A stretch of DNA of 64,000 nt from Rhodococcus sp. SBT000017 (GCF_003688915.1 NZ_REFU01000001.1:806001-870000), one strand, 5' to 3'; shown: positions 50,607-60,966, counted from the stretch's first letter. Notes: a model not told the origin generated them from the sequence alone. Numbers and translations: made by a program.

Positions 50607-53600
50607 CTACTCCCCTTCGAGCTCGCCCTCGGTTTCGAGATACACCTGGCGCAAACCGTCGAGAACCTGCTTGTCCGGCTCGGCCCACATCTTTCGCTCG
50701 GCCGCTTCGAGCAGCCGCTCGGCGATACCGTGCAGCGCCCACGGATTGGACTGTTGCATGAACTTCTTGTTCTGCTCGTCGAGCACGTACGTTTCGGCCA
50801 GCTTCTCGTACATCCAGTCCTGCACCACGTCGGTCGTCGCGTCGTAGCCGAACAGGTAGTCCACGGTCGCTGCCATCTCGAAAGCGCCCTTGTAGCCGTG
50901 CCTGCGCATTGCTTCGAGCCACCGCGGGTTCACCACGCGGGCGCGGAACACCCTCGCGGTCTCTTCCGAGAGCGTGCGCGTGCGAACCGATTCCGGGCGT
51001 GTGCTGTCACCGATGTACGCCTCGGGCGACTTCCCGGTCAACGCACGCACGGTTGCGACCATGCCGCCGTGGTACTGGAAGTAGTCGTCGGAGTCGGCGA
51101 TGTCGTGCTCACGCGTATCGGTGTTCTTGGCGGCAACGGCGATCCGCTTGTAGGCGGTGCGCATGTCGTCCGAGGCGGGAACGCCGTCGAGACCGCGGCC
51201 GTACGCGAAGCCGCCCCAGGTGGTGTAAACCTGCGCCAGATCGTCGTCGCTGCGCCAGGTCTTGCTGTCGATCAGCTGCAGCAGACCGGCACCGTACGTG
51301 CCCGGCTTCGATCCGAAAATGCGCGTGGTGGAACGTCGTTCGTCACCGTGCTCGGCGAGATCGGCCTGCGCATGCGCTCGCACGTAGTTCTGATCGGCCG
51401 GCTCGTCCAATGCGGCGACCATCCGGACCGCATCGTCGAGCAGTGCGAGCACGTGGGGGAACGCGTCGCGGAAGAATCCACTGATGCGGACCGTCACGTC
51501 GATGCGGGGACGGCCGAGCTCGTCGAGGTCGATCACCTGGAGCCGCGTCACCCTGCGCGACGCCTCGTCCCACACCGGCGAGACTCCCAGCAGGGCGAAC
51601 ACCTCGGCGATGTCATCCCCGGAGGTCCGCATGGCCGATGTGCCCCACACCGACAGCCCGACGGATTTCGGCCACTCCCCGTGATCCTGGCGGTAGCGAG
51701 CGAGCAGCGACTCCGCCATCGCCTGCCCGGTCTCCCATGCCAACTTCGACGGCACGGCCTTCGGATCGACGGAGTAGAAGTTGCGGCCGGTGGGCAGCAC
51801 GTTGATCAGCCCGCGCAACGGTGAACCGCTCGGCCCCGCCGCGATGAAACCGCCGTCGAGTGCGTGCAGTACCTGGGCGATCTCACGCGAGGTGCCGCGC
51901 AGACGCGGAACGACCTCGGCTGCTGCGAATTCGAGAATCTGTGCAACCACGCTGCCGTGTTCGCCCGCCACCCGCGCGGCCGCTGCGGGATCCCACTGCG
52001 CTGCCTGCATCGCCGCGACCAATCCGTGGGCCACGGCCTCGATGCTGTCGACGCGGGTACGGTCCTCGTCGCCGTCCTCGCTGAGTCCCAGTGCCTCTCG
52101 CAGACCGGGGACAGTCTGCTCCCCGCCCCACATCTGCCGGGCCCGGAGCATCGCGAGCACCAGTTCGACCTCGGCGTCTCCGACGGGTTCCTGGCCCAGG
52201 ATGTGCAGCCCGTCGCGGATCTGCACGTCCTTGATCTCGCACAGCCACCCGTCGACATTGAGCAGCATGTCGTCGAACACTTCCTCGTCGGGTCGCTCCT
52301 CGAGCCCGAGGTCCTTGTGCATCTGCGCGGCCGTCATCAGGGTCCAGATCTGCTGGCGGATCGCAGGCAGCTTGGCCGGGTCGAGTGCCGAGATGTTCGC
52401 GTGCTCGTCGAGCAATTGTTCGAGCCGAGAGATGTCGCCGTAGCTCTCCGCGCGCGCCATCGGCGGAATCAGGTGATCGACGAGAGTTGCATGCGCTCGG
52501 CGCTTGGCCTGCGTGCCCTCCCCCGGGTCGTTGACGAGGAACGGATAGATCAGCGGCAGATCTCCCAGAGCCGCATCGGTTCCGCAGGAAGCGGACATAC
52601 CGAGTGTCTTGCCCGGCAGCCATTCCAGGTTGCCGTGCTTGCCCAGGTGAACCATGGCGTCCGCACCGAAGCCGCCGTCGGCCTTCGTGGCCGAGATCCA
52701 CCGGTACGCCGCCAGGTAGTGATGGCTCGGCGGCAGGTCCGGATCGTGATAGATCGCAACCGGCTTCTCGCCGAATCCGCGCGGCGGTTGCACCATGATC
52801 ACCACGTTGCCGAATTGCATGGCAGCGATGACGATTTCACCGTTCGGATCGGCAGACCGATCGACGTAGAGATCGCCCGGTGCCGGGCCCCAGTGCTCGA
52901 CGACGCCATCTCGCAGATCTGCGGGAAGCTGCTCGAACCACCGGCCGTACTGCGCGGCCGAGATGCGAATGGGATTGCCCTCGAGCTGGGCGTCGGTGAG
53001 CCAGTTGGGGTCCTGGCCGCCGCGGGCGATCAGCGCATGGATGAGCGCGTCACCGTCGCGAGCAGCCAGACCCGGCACAGAATCCGGGCCGTCCAGCGGT
53101 CCGAGGTCGTAGCCCGCGGTGCGCATGTCCGACATCAACGCGATCGCGCTTGCCGGAGTGTCGAGGCCGACGGCGTTGCCGATCCGCGCATGCTTGGTGG
53201 GATAGGCCGAGAACATCAGGGCGATACGGCGATCGGCAGCCGGAATGTGGCGCAGCCGCGCGTGTCGTACGGCGATGCCTGCCACCCGAGCGGCGCGCTC
53301 GTGGTCCGGGACGTACGTGGTCAAGCCGTCGTCGTCGATCTCCTTGAACGAGAACGGGACGGTGATGAGCCGGCCGTCGAATTCCGGTACCGCGACCTGC
53401 GTTGCCACGTCCAGGGGGGGTAGTCCGTCGTCGTTCTCGGCCCACGTCGCGCGGGAACTCGTCAGGCACAGACCCTGCAGGATCGGCACATCGAGCGCGG
53501 CCAGCTCGGCGACGTCCCAGGCTTCGTCATCCCCACCGGCCGACGCTCCGGCCGGTTTGGTGCCTCCGGCGGCCAGCACGGTCACGATCAGGGCGTCCGC

Positions 53601-54212
53601 CGACTTCAGAGTGTCGAGCAGGTCGGCTTCCGCGGTGCGCAGCGACGCGCAGTAGATCGGGAGCGCGGTGGCTCCGGCGTTCTCCACTGCGGTGGAGAGA
53701 GCATCGATGTACGTGGTGTTTCCGGCCAGATGCTGGGCGCGGTAGTACAGGATCGCCACCGTCGGACCGGCGGACTGCGGAGCGGCGTGCCGGTCGAGGT
53801 GGCCCCAAGTGGGCAGGTGCCGTGGAGCGTCGAAACCGTGGCCGGTCAGCAACACGGTGTCGGAGAGAAAGTTGTACAGCTGACGGAGGTTGTCGGATCC
53901 GCCCTCGGCCAAGTAGTTGTGCGCTTGCGCAGCAACGTTGGCGGGCACTGTCGAGATTTCCATCAGGTCCGCGTCGGGTGCCTGCTCACCGCCGAGCACG
54001 ACGACCGGCAGTCCGGTCGCGAGAACCGCGTCGATGCCCGACTCCCACGAGCGCCTCGATCCCAGGATGCGCACGATGATCAACTCGGCCGACTCTGCCA
54101 TCGCCGGAATGTCCTCGGCGAGCAGCCGGGAAGGGTTGCCCCAGGTGAAGTCGGCTCCACTGGCACGGGCGCTGAGCAGATCGGTGTCCGACGTGGACAG
54201 CAACAAGAACAC
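50607..54212 (-). CDS. cobN: Cobaltochelatase subunit CobN
   Basis: The large ATP-dependent subunit that inserts cobalt into hydrogenobyrinic acid a,c-diamide, working with CobS and CobT (not in this window). At 1201 residues the protein has normal CobN length. Family regions include an N-terminal flavodoxin-like part (ITVPFSFKEIDDDGLTTYVPD), the central HLGKHGNLEWLPGKTLGMS, and near the C-terminus TWGGFAYGRGLDGVPA and the ANPRWLEAMRRHGYKGAFEMA-type block (WLEAMRRHGYKGA). The start is GTG at 54212, with GAGGAGGG upstream. A cobalamin riboswitch lies in the leader, so expression should fall when vitamin B12 is abundant. Confidence 0.97.
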   Translation of the reverse strand: MFLLLSTSDTDLLSARASGADFTWGNPSRLLAEDIPAMAESAELIIVRILGSRRSWESGIDAVLATGLPVVVLGGEQAPDADLMEISTVPANVAAQAHNYLAEGGSDNLRQLYNFLSDTVLLTGHGFDAPRHLPTWGHLDRHAAPQSAGPTVAILYYRAQHLAGNTTYIDALSTAVENAGATALPIYCASLRTAEADLLDTLKSADALIVTVLAAGGTKPAGASAGGDDEAWDVAELAALDVPILQGLCLTSSRATWAENDDGLPPLDVATQVAVPEFDGRLITVPFSFKEIDDDGLTTYVPDHERAARVAGIAVRHARLRHIPAADRRIALMFSAYPTKHARIGNAVGLDTPASAIALMSDMRTAGYDLGPLDGPDSVPGLAARDGDALIHALIARGGQDPNWLTDAQLEGNPIRISAAQYGRWFEQLPADLRDGVVEHWGPAPGDLYVDRSADPNGEIVIAAMQFGNVVIMVQPPRGFGEKPVAIYHDPDLPPSHHYLAAYRWISATKADGGFGADAMVHLGKHGNLEWLPGKTLGMSASCGTDAALGDLPLIYPFLVNDPGEGTQAKRRAHATLVDHLIPPMARAESYGDISRLEQLLDEHANISALDPAKLPAIRQQIWTLMTAAQMHKDLGLEERPDEEVFDDMLLNVDGWLCEIKDVQIRDGLHILGQEPVGDAEVELVLAMLRARQMWGGEQTVPGLREALGLSEDGDEDRTRVDSIEAVAHGLVAAMQAAQWDPAAAARVAGEHGSVVAQILEFAAAEVVPRLRGTSREIAQVLHALDGGFIAAGPSGSPLRGLINVLPTGRNFYSVDPKAVPSKLAWETGQAMAESLLARYRQDHGEWPKSVGLSVWGTSAMRTSGDDIAEVFALLGVSPVWDEASRRVTRLQVIDLDELGRPRIDVTVRISGFFRDAFPHVLALLDDAVRMVAALDEPADQNYVRAHAQADLAEHGDERRSTTRIFGSKPGTYGAGLLQLIDSKTWRSDDDLAQVYTTWGGFAYGRGLDGVPASDDMRTAYKRIAVAAKNTDTREHDIADSDDYFQYHGGMVATVRALTGKSPEAYIGDSTRPESVRTRTLSEETARVFRARVVNPRWLEAMRRHGYKGAFEMAATVDYLFGYDATTDVVQDWMYEKLAETYVLDEQNKKFMQQSNPWALHGIAERLLEAAERKMWAEPDKQVLDGLRQVYLETEGELEGE

Positions 54213-54284
54213 GGGTAACGCCCTCCTCGGGGGTTTCGCGCCCCTGACTTCGGTAGTTCGAACGATCGGTGAAAACTTCTCTTC

Positions 54285-54412
54285 GACTCGTCGGCGAGAG
54301 GGTCTGACTCCTGCCCCGTCCCGTAGGACCGAAGGCCATCACAGTGGCGCGACCGTACCGGATTTTCGCCGGTTTCCTCTCGGCCGGAGCCGTGAACATC
54401 GAATGCTACCGG
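54285..54412 (-). promoter_or_regulatory. Cobalamin (B12) riboswitch upstream of cobN
   Basis: Read on the minus strand, the leader contains GAAACCGGCGAAAATCCGG (54360-54378), GCGCCACTGTGATGG (54336-54350) and GCAGGAGTCAGAC (54304-54316). These are the conserved blocks of the cobalamin riboswitch core, including the GCCACTG block and the B12 box (AGTCAG). The element ends about 75 bases before the cobN GTG, and a GC-rich stem with GAGGAGGG next to the start may be the regulated ribosome site. Edges are approximate. Confidence 0.9.
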
Positions 54413-54446
54413 GGCGAGCGTGGAATCGGGCCACCCGTTGCGCTTG

Positions 54447-54452
54447 TAGCCT
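54447..54452 (+). promoter_or_regulatory. Leaderless -10 box TAGCCT before cobG
   Basis: TAGCCT, then GGTGACC, then the ATG at 54460. It gives the cobG-cobH-cobIJ operon a promoter that leaves no room for a riboswitch on that strand. The pepQ-like gene has the same TAGCCTGGTG context. Confidence 0.45.
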
Positions 54453-54459
54453 GGTGACC

Positions 54460-55590
54460 ATGAGTTCGCCAGAGAGGTCGGTGCCCGACGGCTGCCCTGG
54501 AGCCCTGACGACCCATCTGGCCGCGGACGGGCCGCTGGCACGAGTTCGGCTGCCGGGCGGCGTCGTGTTGCCGGGGCAGATGCAGGTACTGGCGCAGGCC
54601 GCTTCGGAGCTGGGTGACGGCACGCTGGAACTGACCTCGCGGGGCAATATCCAGGTGCGTGCGGTGTCGGACCCGGACGGCTTCGCGACCAGGTTGGCCG
54701 ACGCAGGGTTGCTTCCGTCCCCGACTCACGAGCGAGTGCGCAACATCCTCGCTTCGCCCCTATCGGGCCGGGTGGGCGGCCTCACCGATGTGCGCGCGCT
54801 GGTCGGTGCGCTCGACGAGGGCCTGTGTGCGCGGCCCGATCTGGCCGAACTGCCGGGTCGGACGCTCTTCGCGCTCGACGACGGCCGAGGCGACCTGTGC
54901 GGCCTCGAACCGGATTTCGGTGCCTACGCCCAGTCCGACGGGTCCTACGCGGTGCTGCTGGCGGGCCGGGACAGCGGCGTTCGCGTGGACCGCGACAGCG
55001 TCGTGCCGACGCTGCTGAACTGCGCGGGCACCTTCGTGGAACTGCGGCAGTCCCAGTGGCGGGTGGCCGAATTGGACGATGGACCGGCACAGATCGTCGA
55101 CCGTCTCGGGCTCTCGGCCGGCCCCATCCTACCGATGCCCGCACCCGTGGAGGTGCCACCGATCGGATGGCTCGACCAGGACGACGGCCTGGTGGCGTTG
55201 GCCGCCGGATTGGCCAACGGTGTACTCGGGGCGCGGCTCGCCGAATTCCTCGCGGCCATCGACCGCCCGCTGATCATGACCCCGTGGCGATCGCTGATCG
55301 TGTGTGATCTGGACGAGGAACCGGCCGAACAGGTCGTCCGCGTGCTCGCCCCGATGGGACTGATCTTCGACGCGGCATCACCGTGGATTCGAGTGAGCGC
55401 CTGCACCGGATCGCCGGGGTGCGAGAAGTCGATGGCCGACGTGCGAGCCGACCTCTCCGCGGCAGTCGATGCTCGAATGACTCCGCGCGACGAGCGGCAA
55501 CACTGGTCCGGGTGCGAACGGCGTTGCGGCCGGCCCAAGGGCGAGGTGACCGACGTGATCGCGACGGGAATCGGCTACCGCGTGTCCTGA
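54460..55590 (+). CDS. cobG: Precorrin-3B synthase CobG
   Basis: The oxygen-dependent enzyme of the aerobic cobalamin route, converting precorrin-3A to precorrin-3B. The 376-residue protein has the sulfite/nitrite-reductase fold: ferredoxin-like halves with [14 protein letters not shown] near residue 55. The cluster and siroheme-type Cys set is [10 protein letters not shown] ... [11 protein letters not shown] near the C-terminus. Its presence marks the pathway as aerobic. ATG at 54460 is chosen; the open frame extends upstream over the riboswitch but is not family-like there. It is the first gene of a rightward cobG-cobH-cobIJ operon divergent from cobN. Confidence 0.93.
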   Translation: MSSPERSVPDGCPGALTTHLAADGPLARVRLPGGVVLPGQMQVLAQAASELGDGTLELTSRGNIQVRAVSDPDGFATRLADAGLLPSPTHERVRNILASPLSGRVGGLTDVRALVGALDEGLCARPDLAELPGRTLFALDDGRGDLCGLEPDFGAYAQSDGSYAVLLAGRDSGVRVDRDSVVPTLLNCAGTFVELRQSQWRVAELDDGPAQIVDRLGLSAGPILPMPAPVEVPPIGWLDQDDGLVALAAGLANGVLGARLAEFLAAIDRPLIMTPWRSLIVCDLDEEPAEQVVRVLAPMGLIFDAASPWIRVSACTGSPGCEKSMADVRADLSAAVDARMTPRDERQHWSGCERRCGRPKGEVTDVIATGIGYRVS

Positions 55591-55658
55591 GTGGGTGCCT
55601 CGGCCGGAGGTGCGACCGGCTTTCTGCTGAGGGGCCCCTCTCCCCTATCGTGAAACGC

Positions 55659-56285
55659 ATGCACGACTACGTCCGCGACGGCGCGGAGATCTACCGACAA
55701 TCGTTCGCGACCATCCGAGCCGAAGCAGATCTGTCTCGGTTCGCGCCGGACGTTGCCCAGGTCGTCGTGCGCATGATTCACGCGGTCGGCGAGATCGATC
55801 TGACCGAGACCATCGGCTACACCCCAGCGGTCGTGACCTCCGCTCGCGCGGCACTGAACTCGGGAGCGCCGATCCTGTGCGACGCCAACATGGTCGCCGC
55901 CGGCATCACTCGTCGCCGTCTTCCGGCCGACAACGAGGTGCTGTGCACGCTGTCCGATCCTCGGGTGCCGGACTTGGCTCGGAGTATGGGGACCACGAGA
56001 ACCGCTGCCGCGCTGGAGTTGTGGGGCGACAAGCTCGGCGGTGCCGTCGTTGCGATCGGAAACGCGCCGACCGCTCTGTTTCACCTGATGGAGATGCTCG
56101 CGGCCGGGGCTCCGAAGCCAGCAGCCATCGTCGGCGGCCCGGTGGGATTCATCGGCGCAGCGGAGTCGAAAGAAGATCTGATCGCAGCCGACCTCGGCGT
56201 CGAGTATCTCGTCGTTCGAGGTAGACGTGGTGGTAGTCCGATCACCGTCGCTGCGGTCAATGCCATTGCGAGCGAGCAAGAATGA
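55659..56285 (+). CDS. cobH: Precorrin-8X methylmutase CobH
   Basis: Moves a methyl group from C-11 to C-12 of precorrin-8X, giving hydrogenobyrinic acid. The 208-residue sequence starts [27 protein letters not shown] (quoted in part), as in known CobH. It contains [21 protein letters not shown] with the catalytic region, and ends in [23 protein letters not shown] at 55659 is preferred to GTG at 55650, because family members begin MHDYVRDG. The stop overlaps the start of cobIJ (ATGA), so the two are coupled. Confidence 0.95.
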   Translation: MHDYVRDGAEIYRQSFATIRAEADLSRFAPDVAQVVVRMIHAVGEIDLTETIGYTPAVVTSARAALNSGAPILCDANMVAAGITRRRLPADNEVLCTLSDPRVPDLARSMGTTRTAAALELWGDKLGGAVVAIGNAPTALFHLMEMLAAGAPKPAAIVGGPVGFIGAAESKEDLIAADLGVEYLVVRGRRGGSPITVAAVNAIASEQE

Positions 56286-57775
56286 CCAGCACCGGAAAAC
56301 TGTGGGGAGTCGGCGTCGGCCCGGGCGACCCGGAGTTGTTGACCGTCAAGGCGGCTCGCGTGATCGCCGAGGCCGATGTGGTCGCCTTCCACAGTGCACA
56401 GCACGGTCGCAGCATCTCTCGTGGACTGGCGGCCGGGTACATGCGGGACGGGCAGCTCGAGGAACATCTGGTCTATCCGGTGACCACCGAGACCACGGCG
56501 CACCCCGGTGGGTATCAGGGTGCGATCGACGAATTCTACGAATCCGCTGCCGCACGGTTGGCGGCCCATCTGGACGCGGGACGCTCCGTAGTGCTTCTCG
56601 CCGAGGGTGATCCGCTGTTCTACAGCTCGTACATGCACATGCACAAACGGTTGGCCGACCGCTTCGAGGTCGAGATCGTGCCCGGCGTGACGTCGGTCAG
56701 TGCCGCCTCGGCCGCGCTGGCAACTCCGCTCGTGGAGCGAGACGAGGTGTTCACCGTGCTGCCCGGCACGCTGCCCGCGGACGAACTCACGCGCCGGCTG
56801 CGCGGCACCGACGCAGCCGTCATCATGAAACTGGGCCGGACCTACCCCACCGTACTCGAGGCCCTGGAGCGTTCCGGCCGACTCGACGAGGCGCGCTACG
56901 TCGAACGCGCCAGCACGCCCCAGCAGCGAGTACTCGACGCCGCAGACGCCGACAACGTGCCCTACTTCTCGATGATCGTCGTGCCGAGCCCGTCCAACAG
57001 AGCCGAAATGCCCACCGACAGTGGAGAAGTGGTCGTCGTCGGCCTCGGTCCCGGCGACGACGCATGGACGACCGACGAGGTGCGCGCAGAACTGGCCGCC
57101 GCCACCGATCTCGTGGGCTACGTCACCTACATCGATCGGGTACCTCCGAGGCCCGGGCAGATTCGGCACGCAAGCGACAACAAGGTCGAATCCGAACGTG
57201 CCGCCTTCGCGCTCGATCTCGCCAAGCAGGGCCGCCGAGTAGCCGTGGTCTCCTCGGGCGATCCGGGGGTGTTCGCGATGGCGACCGCCGTGATCGAAGT
57301 GGCAGCCGAGCAGCAGTGGAACTCGGTACCGGTACGGGTGGTGCCCGGAATGACGGCCGCCAACGCCGTCGCCAGTCGAGTGGGCGCACCACTCGGCCAC
57401 GACTACGCCGTCGTCTCGCTCTCCGACCGCCTCAAGCCCTGGGACGTCGTCGCAGCGCGGCTATCGGCGGTCGCCGGAGCCGACATGGCGATCGCGATCT
57501 ACAACCCGGCGTCGAAATCGCGCACCTGGCAGGTTGCGGCCATGAAAGAGATTCTGCTCGAGCATCGTTCGCCGCAGACCCCCGTGGTCATCGGACGCGC
57601 AGTGGGCAGCGCGCAGGAATCCGTTCGCACCGTGACGCTCGGCGAACTCGACCCGGAGTCGATCGACATGCGATGCCTTCTCATCATCGGATCATCGATG
57701 ACGACGGTGGTCGACACAGGAAGCGGGCCGAAGGTGTTCACCTCCCGCCGGTACCCGTCAGAGGGTGGAGCGTAG
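56282..57775 (+). CDS. cobIJ: Fused precorrin-2 C20- and precorrin-3B C17-methyltransferase CobIJ
   Basis: A bifunctional SAM-dependent methyltransferase of 497 residues, the CobI-CobJ fusion also found in mycobacteria (Rv2066). Residues 1-235 are Cob[21 protein letters not shown] and [16 protein letters not shown]. Residues about 245-490 are Cob[33 protein letters not shown] and [15 protein letters not shown]. Each half keeps the GxGxGD and GDP loops that bind SAM. The start overlaps cobH, and the 3' end overlaps the end of the convergent cobK gene by 18 bp. Confidence 0.95.
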   Translation: MTSTGKLWGVGVGPGDPELLTVKAARVIAEADVVAFHSAQHGRSISRGLAAGYMRDGQLEEHLVYPVTTETTAHPGGYQGAIDEFYESAAARLAAHLDAGRSVVLLAEGDPLFYSSYMHMHKRLADRFEVEIVPGVTSVSAASAALATPLVERDEVFTVLPGTLPADELTRRLRGTDAAVIMKLGRTYPTVLEALERSGRLDEARYVERASTPQQRVLDAADADNVPYFSMIVVPSPSNRAEMPTDSGEVVVVGLGPGDDAWTTDEVRAELAAATDLVGYVTYIDRVPPRPGQIRHASDNKVESERAAFALDLAKQGRRVAVVSSGDPGVFAMATAVIEVAAEQQWNSVPVRVVPGMTAANAVASRVGAPLGHDYAVVSLSDRLKPWDVVAARLSAVAGADMAIAIYNPASKSRTWQVAAMKEILLEHRSPQTPVVIGRAVGSAQESVRTVTLGELDPESIDMRCLLIIGSSMTTVVDTGSGPKVFTSRRYPSEGGA

Positions 57776-58504
57776 TCGTTTCGTCAGCCAGTCCACGGCG
57801 GCTGCGATGTCGAACACCGTCGGTGCCGAGCCGGTTCGCGCAGGACGGTCGACCACGATCACCGGAATCGATGCAGCTCGGGCGGCATCGAGCTTGGCTC
57901 GCGTCATGTCACCGCCGCTGTTCTTGGTGATCAACAGATCGATTCGGTTGTCCGCGAGCATCATCGACTCGTGGTCGACATCGAAGGGCCCACGGCTCAG
58001 GTGCAGCGTCATGTGCGGCGGCACCGGGCCGGTCGGCGGGTCGATCGCCCTGACCAGAAACCACGAGTGCTCGACGCGCGCGAAATGGTGAACGCCCTGC
58101 CTGCCTGTCGTGAGGAACACCCTGCTGCCGGAGGTGATCGCCGACGCCGCGTCGGGCAACGACGCAACCGAGGTCCACCGATCACCCACGCCCGCGGTCC
58201 ATGATGGCCGCGTCAGCACCAGGAGCGCGACCGACGTTGCCCTGGTGGCCTGCTCGGCGTGTGCCCCGATGGTGGAGGCGAACGGGTGTGTCGCGTCGAC
58301 CACCACGTCGATTGCGTTGTCTCGCAGCCACACTGCCAGGGCGTCCGGCCCGCCGAAGCCCCCGATCCGCGTCTGTCCGACGGGAAGTATCGGCTCGGCG
58401 ACCCGACCCGCCAGCGAGGTGATCGTCTCGATCCCCTGCACCGTGTCCATGGCTGCCGCGAGTGCCCGCGACTCCGTCGTACCACCGAGAATCAGGACCT
58501 TCAC
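57758..58504 (-). CDS. cobK: Precorrin-6A reductase CobK
   Basis: NADPH-dependent reduction of precorrin-6A to precorrin-6B. The 248-residue protein starts VKVLILGGTTESRALAAAM, the CobK/CbiJ opening, and has VVDATHPFASTIGAHAEQA and RVFLTTGRQGVHHFA in the middle, with LLITKNSGGDMTRAKLDAAR near the end. The GTG start overlaps the cobL stop by four bases (GTGA), so it is translated after cobL from the same message. In M. tuberculosis cobM lies between cobK and cobL; here there is no room for it. Confidence 0.94.
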   Translation of the reverse strand: MKVLILGGTTESRALAAAMDTVQGIETITSLAGRVAEPILPVGQTRIGGFGGPDALAVWLRDNAIDVVVDATHPFASTIGAHAEQATRATSVALLVLTRPSWTAGVGDRWTSVASLPDAASAITSGSRVFLTTGRQGVHHFARVEHSWFLVRAIDPPTGPVPPHMTLHLSRGPFDVDHESMMLADNRIDLLITKNSGGDMTRAKLDAARAASIPVIVVDRPARTGSAPTVFDIAAAVDWLTKRLRSTL

Positions 58505-59730
58505 AGTTTGACAGCGCTCCATTGGGTGACCGGCAGCTGTGGTCTCCACGTCGTGAACGCGCCCAGCGGTTCACCGCGATAGATCTGGAACCTGCGGAGC
58601 TCTCCGCCGTACTTCGCCGCGGCGGTCAGCAACAGCGAATCCGATTCGGCGGTCACCGAATTCGCTACCACCCGTCCGCCGGTGCGCACCGCGCCCCAGC
58701 ACGCCTCGAGCATGTCGGCACCGGTCAACCCACCGCCGATGAACACCGCGTCCGGTACGGCGTCCTCGTCAGAGACAGCCGGGAAGCTCTCCGGGGCGCC
58801 GCGGTGCACCACGAGGCTTGGAACTCCCAGGTGCAGTGCGTTGCTCTCGATCTGCTCACGGCGCGCCGGCGAGCTCTCGAACGTCACTGCGCGACAAAAT
58901 CGGTCGGTCCGCATCCATTCGATGGCAATGGTTCCCGATCCGCCCCCGATGTCCCACAGCAACTCTCCGGGTGCCGGTGCCAATGCGCTGAGCGTGAGCG
59001 CTCGAACCTCCCGCTTGGTCATCTGACCGTCTCCGGTGTACGCGGAATCGGCCAGGCCGGGAATGCGGGTGTGGCGGGACGCGTCGGGATCTCGGACACA
59101 CAGCACCGCAACGACATTGAGCGGGTCGATGCCCTCGAACGTCGACTCGCGGGCGATTCCGCCGGCGACCCGCTCGGCCGGTCCGCCGAGCTGTTCGAGG
59201 ACCGTCATGTCGCTCGATCCGAAGCCGTTGGCGCACAACACTGCCGCGATCTCTCTCGGTGTGCTGCTGCCCCGACTCAACACCAGTATCCGACGCCCGT
59301 CGGCCAACTCGGGCAACACCGTCTCGGCCGGGGTGTTCACCAGAGACACCGTCAGGGTGTCCTGCAGTGCCCAGCCCAGTCGCGCGCATGCCAACGACAC
59401 GGAGGACGGTGCCGGGTGAACGCGTAGTCGCTCGGCACCGAACTCTCGCGCCAGCGTCACCCCGATGCCGTGGAACATCGGATCCCCGCTGGCCAGCACA
59501 CACACGCGCGAACCTGCACAGGCGTCGATCATCGGCCGCAGATTCGGCACCAACGGACTGGGCCATGTCCTGCTCTCGGTGCAGTGCTCCCGCACCCCCG
59601 CGACCTGGCGGGCCGAACCGAACACCACATCTGCTTGCTCGACGGCCGTGCGGGAAGCAAGAGGCAGTCCATCCCAGCCGTCCGCACCGATTCCCACGAC
59701 CACGATCGGAGTGGGCACGGGCGCCACCAT
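58501..59730 (-). CDS. cobL: Precorrin-6Y C5,15-methyltransferase (decarboxylating) CobL
   Basis: Methylates precorrin-6B at C-5 and C-15 and removes the C-12 acetate carboxyl. The 409-residue protein joins a CbiE half (PIVVVGIGADGWDGLPL; VCVLASGDPMFHGIG) and a CbiT half starting near residue 235 (MTKREVRALTLSALAPAPGELLWDIGGGSGTIAIEWMR, quoted in parts) with the class I SAM motif DIGGGSG. The ATG at 59730 shares bases with the stop of the upstream SDR gene (TGATG), which supports this start over the ATG at 59757. It overlaps cobK downstream. Confidence 0.93.
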   Translation of the reverse strand: MVAPVPTPIVVVGIGADGWDGLPLASRTAVEQADVVFGSARQVAGVREHCTESRTWPSPLVPNLRPMIDACAGSRVCVLASGDPMFHGIGVTLAREFGAERLRVHPAPSSVSLACARLGWALQDTLTVSLVNTPAETVLPELADGRRILVLSRGSSTPREIAAVLCANGFGSSDMTVLEQLGGPAERVAGGIARESTFEGIDPLNVVAVLCVRDPDASRHTRIPGLADSAYTGDGQMTKREVRALTLSALAPAPGELLWDIGGGSGTIAIEWMRTDRFCRAVTFESSPARREQIESNALHLGVPSLVVHRGAPESFPAVSDEDAVPDAVFIGGGLTGADMLEACWGAVRTGGRVVANSVTAESDSLLLTAAAKYGGELRRFQIYRGEPLGAFTTWRPQLPVTQWSAVKL

Positions 59731-60488
59731 CAGCGCGGCATCCTGCGCCAGAGCCATTGCGGCAGTAGGCGCATGGCGAAGAACACCGGTCTCAGAGTGC
59801 CGGGGATCCACACGCTGGCCCGACGCTTGCCCAGCGCCGTGACAACGCCGTCGGCGACCTGATCCGGCGTACTCGACATGGGCGCGGGTGTCATCCCCTC
59901 GGTCATGGAACCGATGACGAATCCGGGACGAACGAGTAGCAGATGCACTCCGCTGCCGTGCAGTGAGTCGCTCAGTCCGCTGGCGAACCCGTCGAGACCG
60001 GCCTTTGCCGATCCGTACACGTAGTTGGCGCGTCGCACGCGCACACCCGCGACCGACGAGAACACGACCAGGTCGCCGCTCCCCTGGGCTCGGAGCAGCT
60101 TCGAAGCGTGCGTCAGCACCGAAACCTGAGCCAGGAAGTCGGTGGTGATGACGTCGAGAGCATGCTGCGCATCGTCCTCGGCCCGCGCTTGATCCCCGAG
60201 GATCCCGAACGCCAGCACCACGATCCCGATCGGGCCGTATCGCTCGGCAACCCGGCTCATGAGCTCGGCGTGAGTGTCCATCGCGTTCGCATCGAACTCG
60301 ACGGTGTGCACGGCGTCCGCACCTGCACGCTGCACTCGTCGTTGCTGAGCATCGAGGTCGGTGCTGCGCCGAGCTGCCAGTACGACAGTTCGCCCCGAGG
60401 CGAGTCGGGTAGCGACCTCGAGTCCGATCTCGCTGCGCCCGCCCAACAGCAACAGCGTTCCGGCGGCGGGTTCTGCTCGTCTGCTCAC
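59730..60488 (-). CDS. SDR oxidoreductase, DprE2-like
   Basis: A short-chain dehydrogenase close in pattern to DprE2, the reductase of decaprenylphosphoryl-arabinose synthesis. About 252 residues. The cofactor region is [16 protein letters not shown], and the active site is [26 protein letters not shown] (quoted in part) with YxxxK. The stretch [23 protein letters not shown] follows. Since the true DprE2 is encoded with DprE1 elsewhere in these bacteria, this is probably a paralogue, like Rv2073c beside cobL in M. tuberculosis. The start is taken as GTG at 60488. It leads an SDR-cobL-cobK unit by TGATG overlap. Its substrate is unknown. Confidence 0.82.
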   Translation of the reverse strand: MSRRAEPAAGTLLLLGGRSEIGLEVATRLASGRTVVLAARRSTDLDAQQRRVQRAGADAVHTVEFDANAMDTHAELMSRVAERYGPIGIVVLAFGILGDQARAEDDAQHALDVITTDFLAQVSVLTHASKLLRAQGSGDLVVFSSVAGVRVRRANYVYGSAKAGLDGFASGLSDSLHGSGVHLLLVRPGFVIGSMTEGMTPAPMSSTPDQVADGVVTALGKRRASVWIPGTLRPVFFAMRLLPQWLWRRMPR

Positions 60489-60521
60489 GCCGACCAGTCT
60501 TGCCGATCGAACACCGTTCAC

Positions 60522-60527
60522 TACAGT
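60522..60527 (+). promoter_or_regulatory. Leaderless -10 box TACAGT before the PPOX gene
   Basis: TACAGT, then CGGGTT, then the ATG at 60534. Spacing and sequence fit a leaderless promoter, in the short divergent gap between the SDR and PPOX genes. Confidence 0.5.
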
Positions 60528-60533
60528 CGGGTT

Positions 60534-60947
60534 ATGGCCGCACAACCCGCTGACGCGACTTCACTCACCGACGACGCAATCGAATTCCTCACCGAGAGGC
60601 ACCTTGCCACTCTGACGACACTGCGCACGGACGGAACCCCGCACGTCGTGGCCGTCGGCTTCACCTACGACGGCGACGCGCAGATTGCCCGGGTCATCAC
60701 CAACGACGTGTCGCAGAAGGCCATCAACGCCGGACGGGGTGCCTATGCCGCCGTCACTCAGATCGACGGCGCTCGCTGGCTGACGTTGGAGGGGCCCGCG
60801 TCGGTCCGGAACGATCGAGAGTCGGTCGTCGATGCGGAGAACCGCTATGCGCAGCGCTATCGCGTACCGAGAGAGAACCCCACCCGGGTCGTCATCGAGA
60901 TTCAGGTGCAGCGGGTACTGGGTAGCCGTTCGCTGCTCAACCGGTAA
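60534..60947 (+). CDS. PPOX-class F420-dependent protein (Rv2074-like)
   Basis: A 137-residue split-barrel protein of the F420/FMN-binding PPOX class. It shows [32 protein letters not shown] (quoted in part), [18 protein letters not shown] and [18 protein letters not shown], followed by [22 protein letters not shown]. The position next to the SDR-cobL genes matches M. tuberculosis Rv2074, known as an F420-dependent biliverdin reductase, so tetrapyrrole reduction is plausible here; this is inference from synteny. It is divergent from the SDR gene and probably read from a leaderless mRNA. Confidence 0.85.
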   Translation: MAAQPADATSLTDDAIEFLTERHLATLTTLRTDGTPHVVAVGFTYDGDAQIARVITNDVSQKAINAGRGAYAAVTQIDGARWLTLEGPASVRNDRESVVDAENRYAQRYRVPRENPTRVVIEIQVQRVLGSRSLLNR

Positions 60948-60966
60948 CGAGCCGTCACCACGGCCC

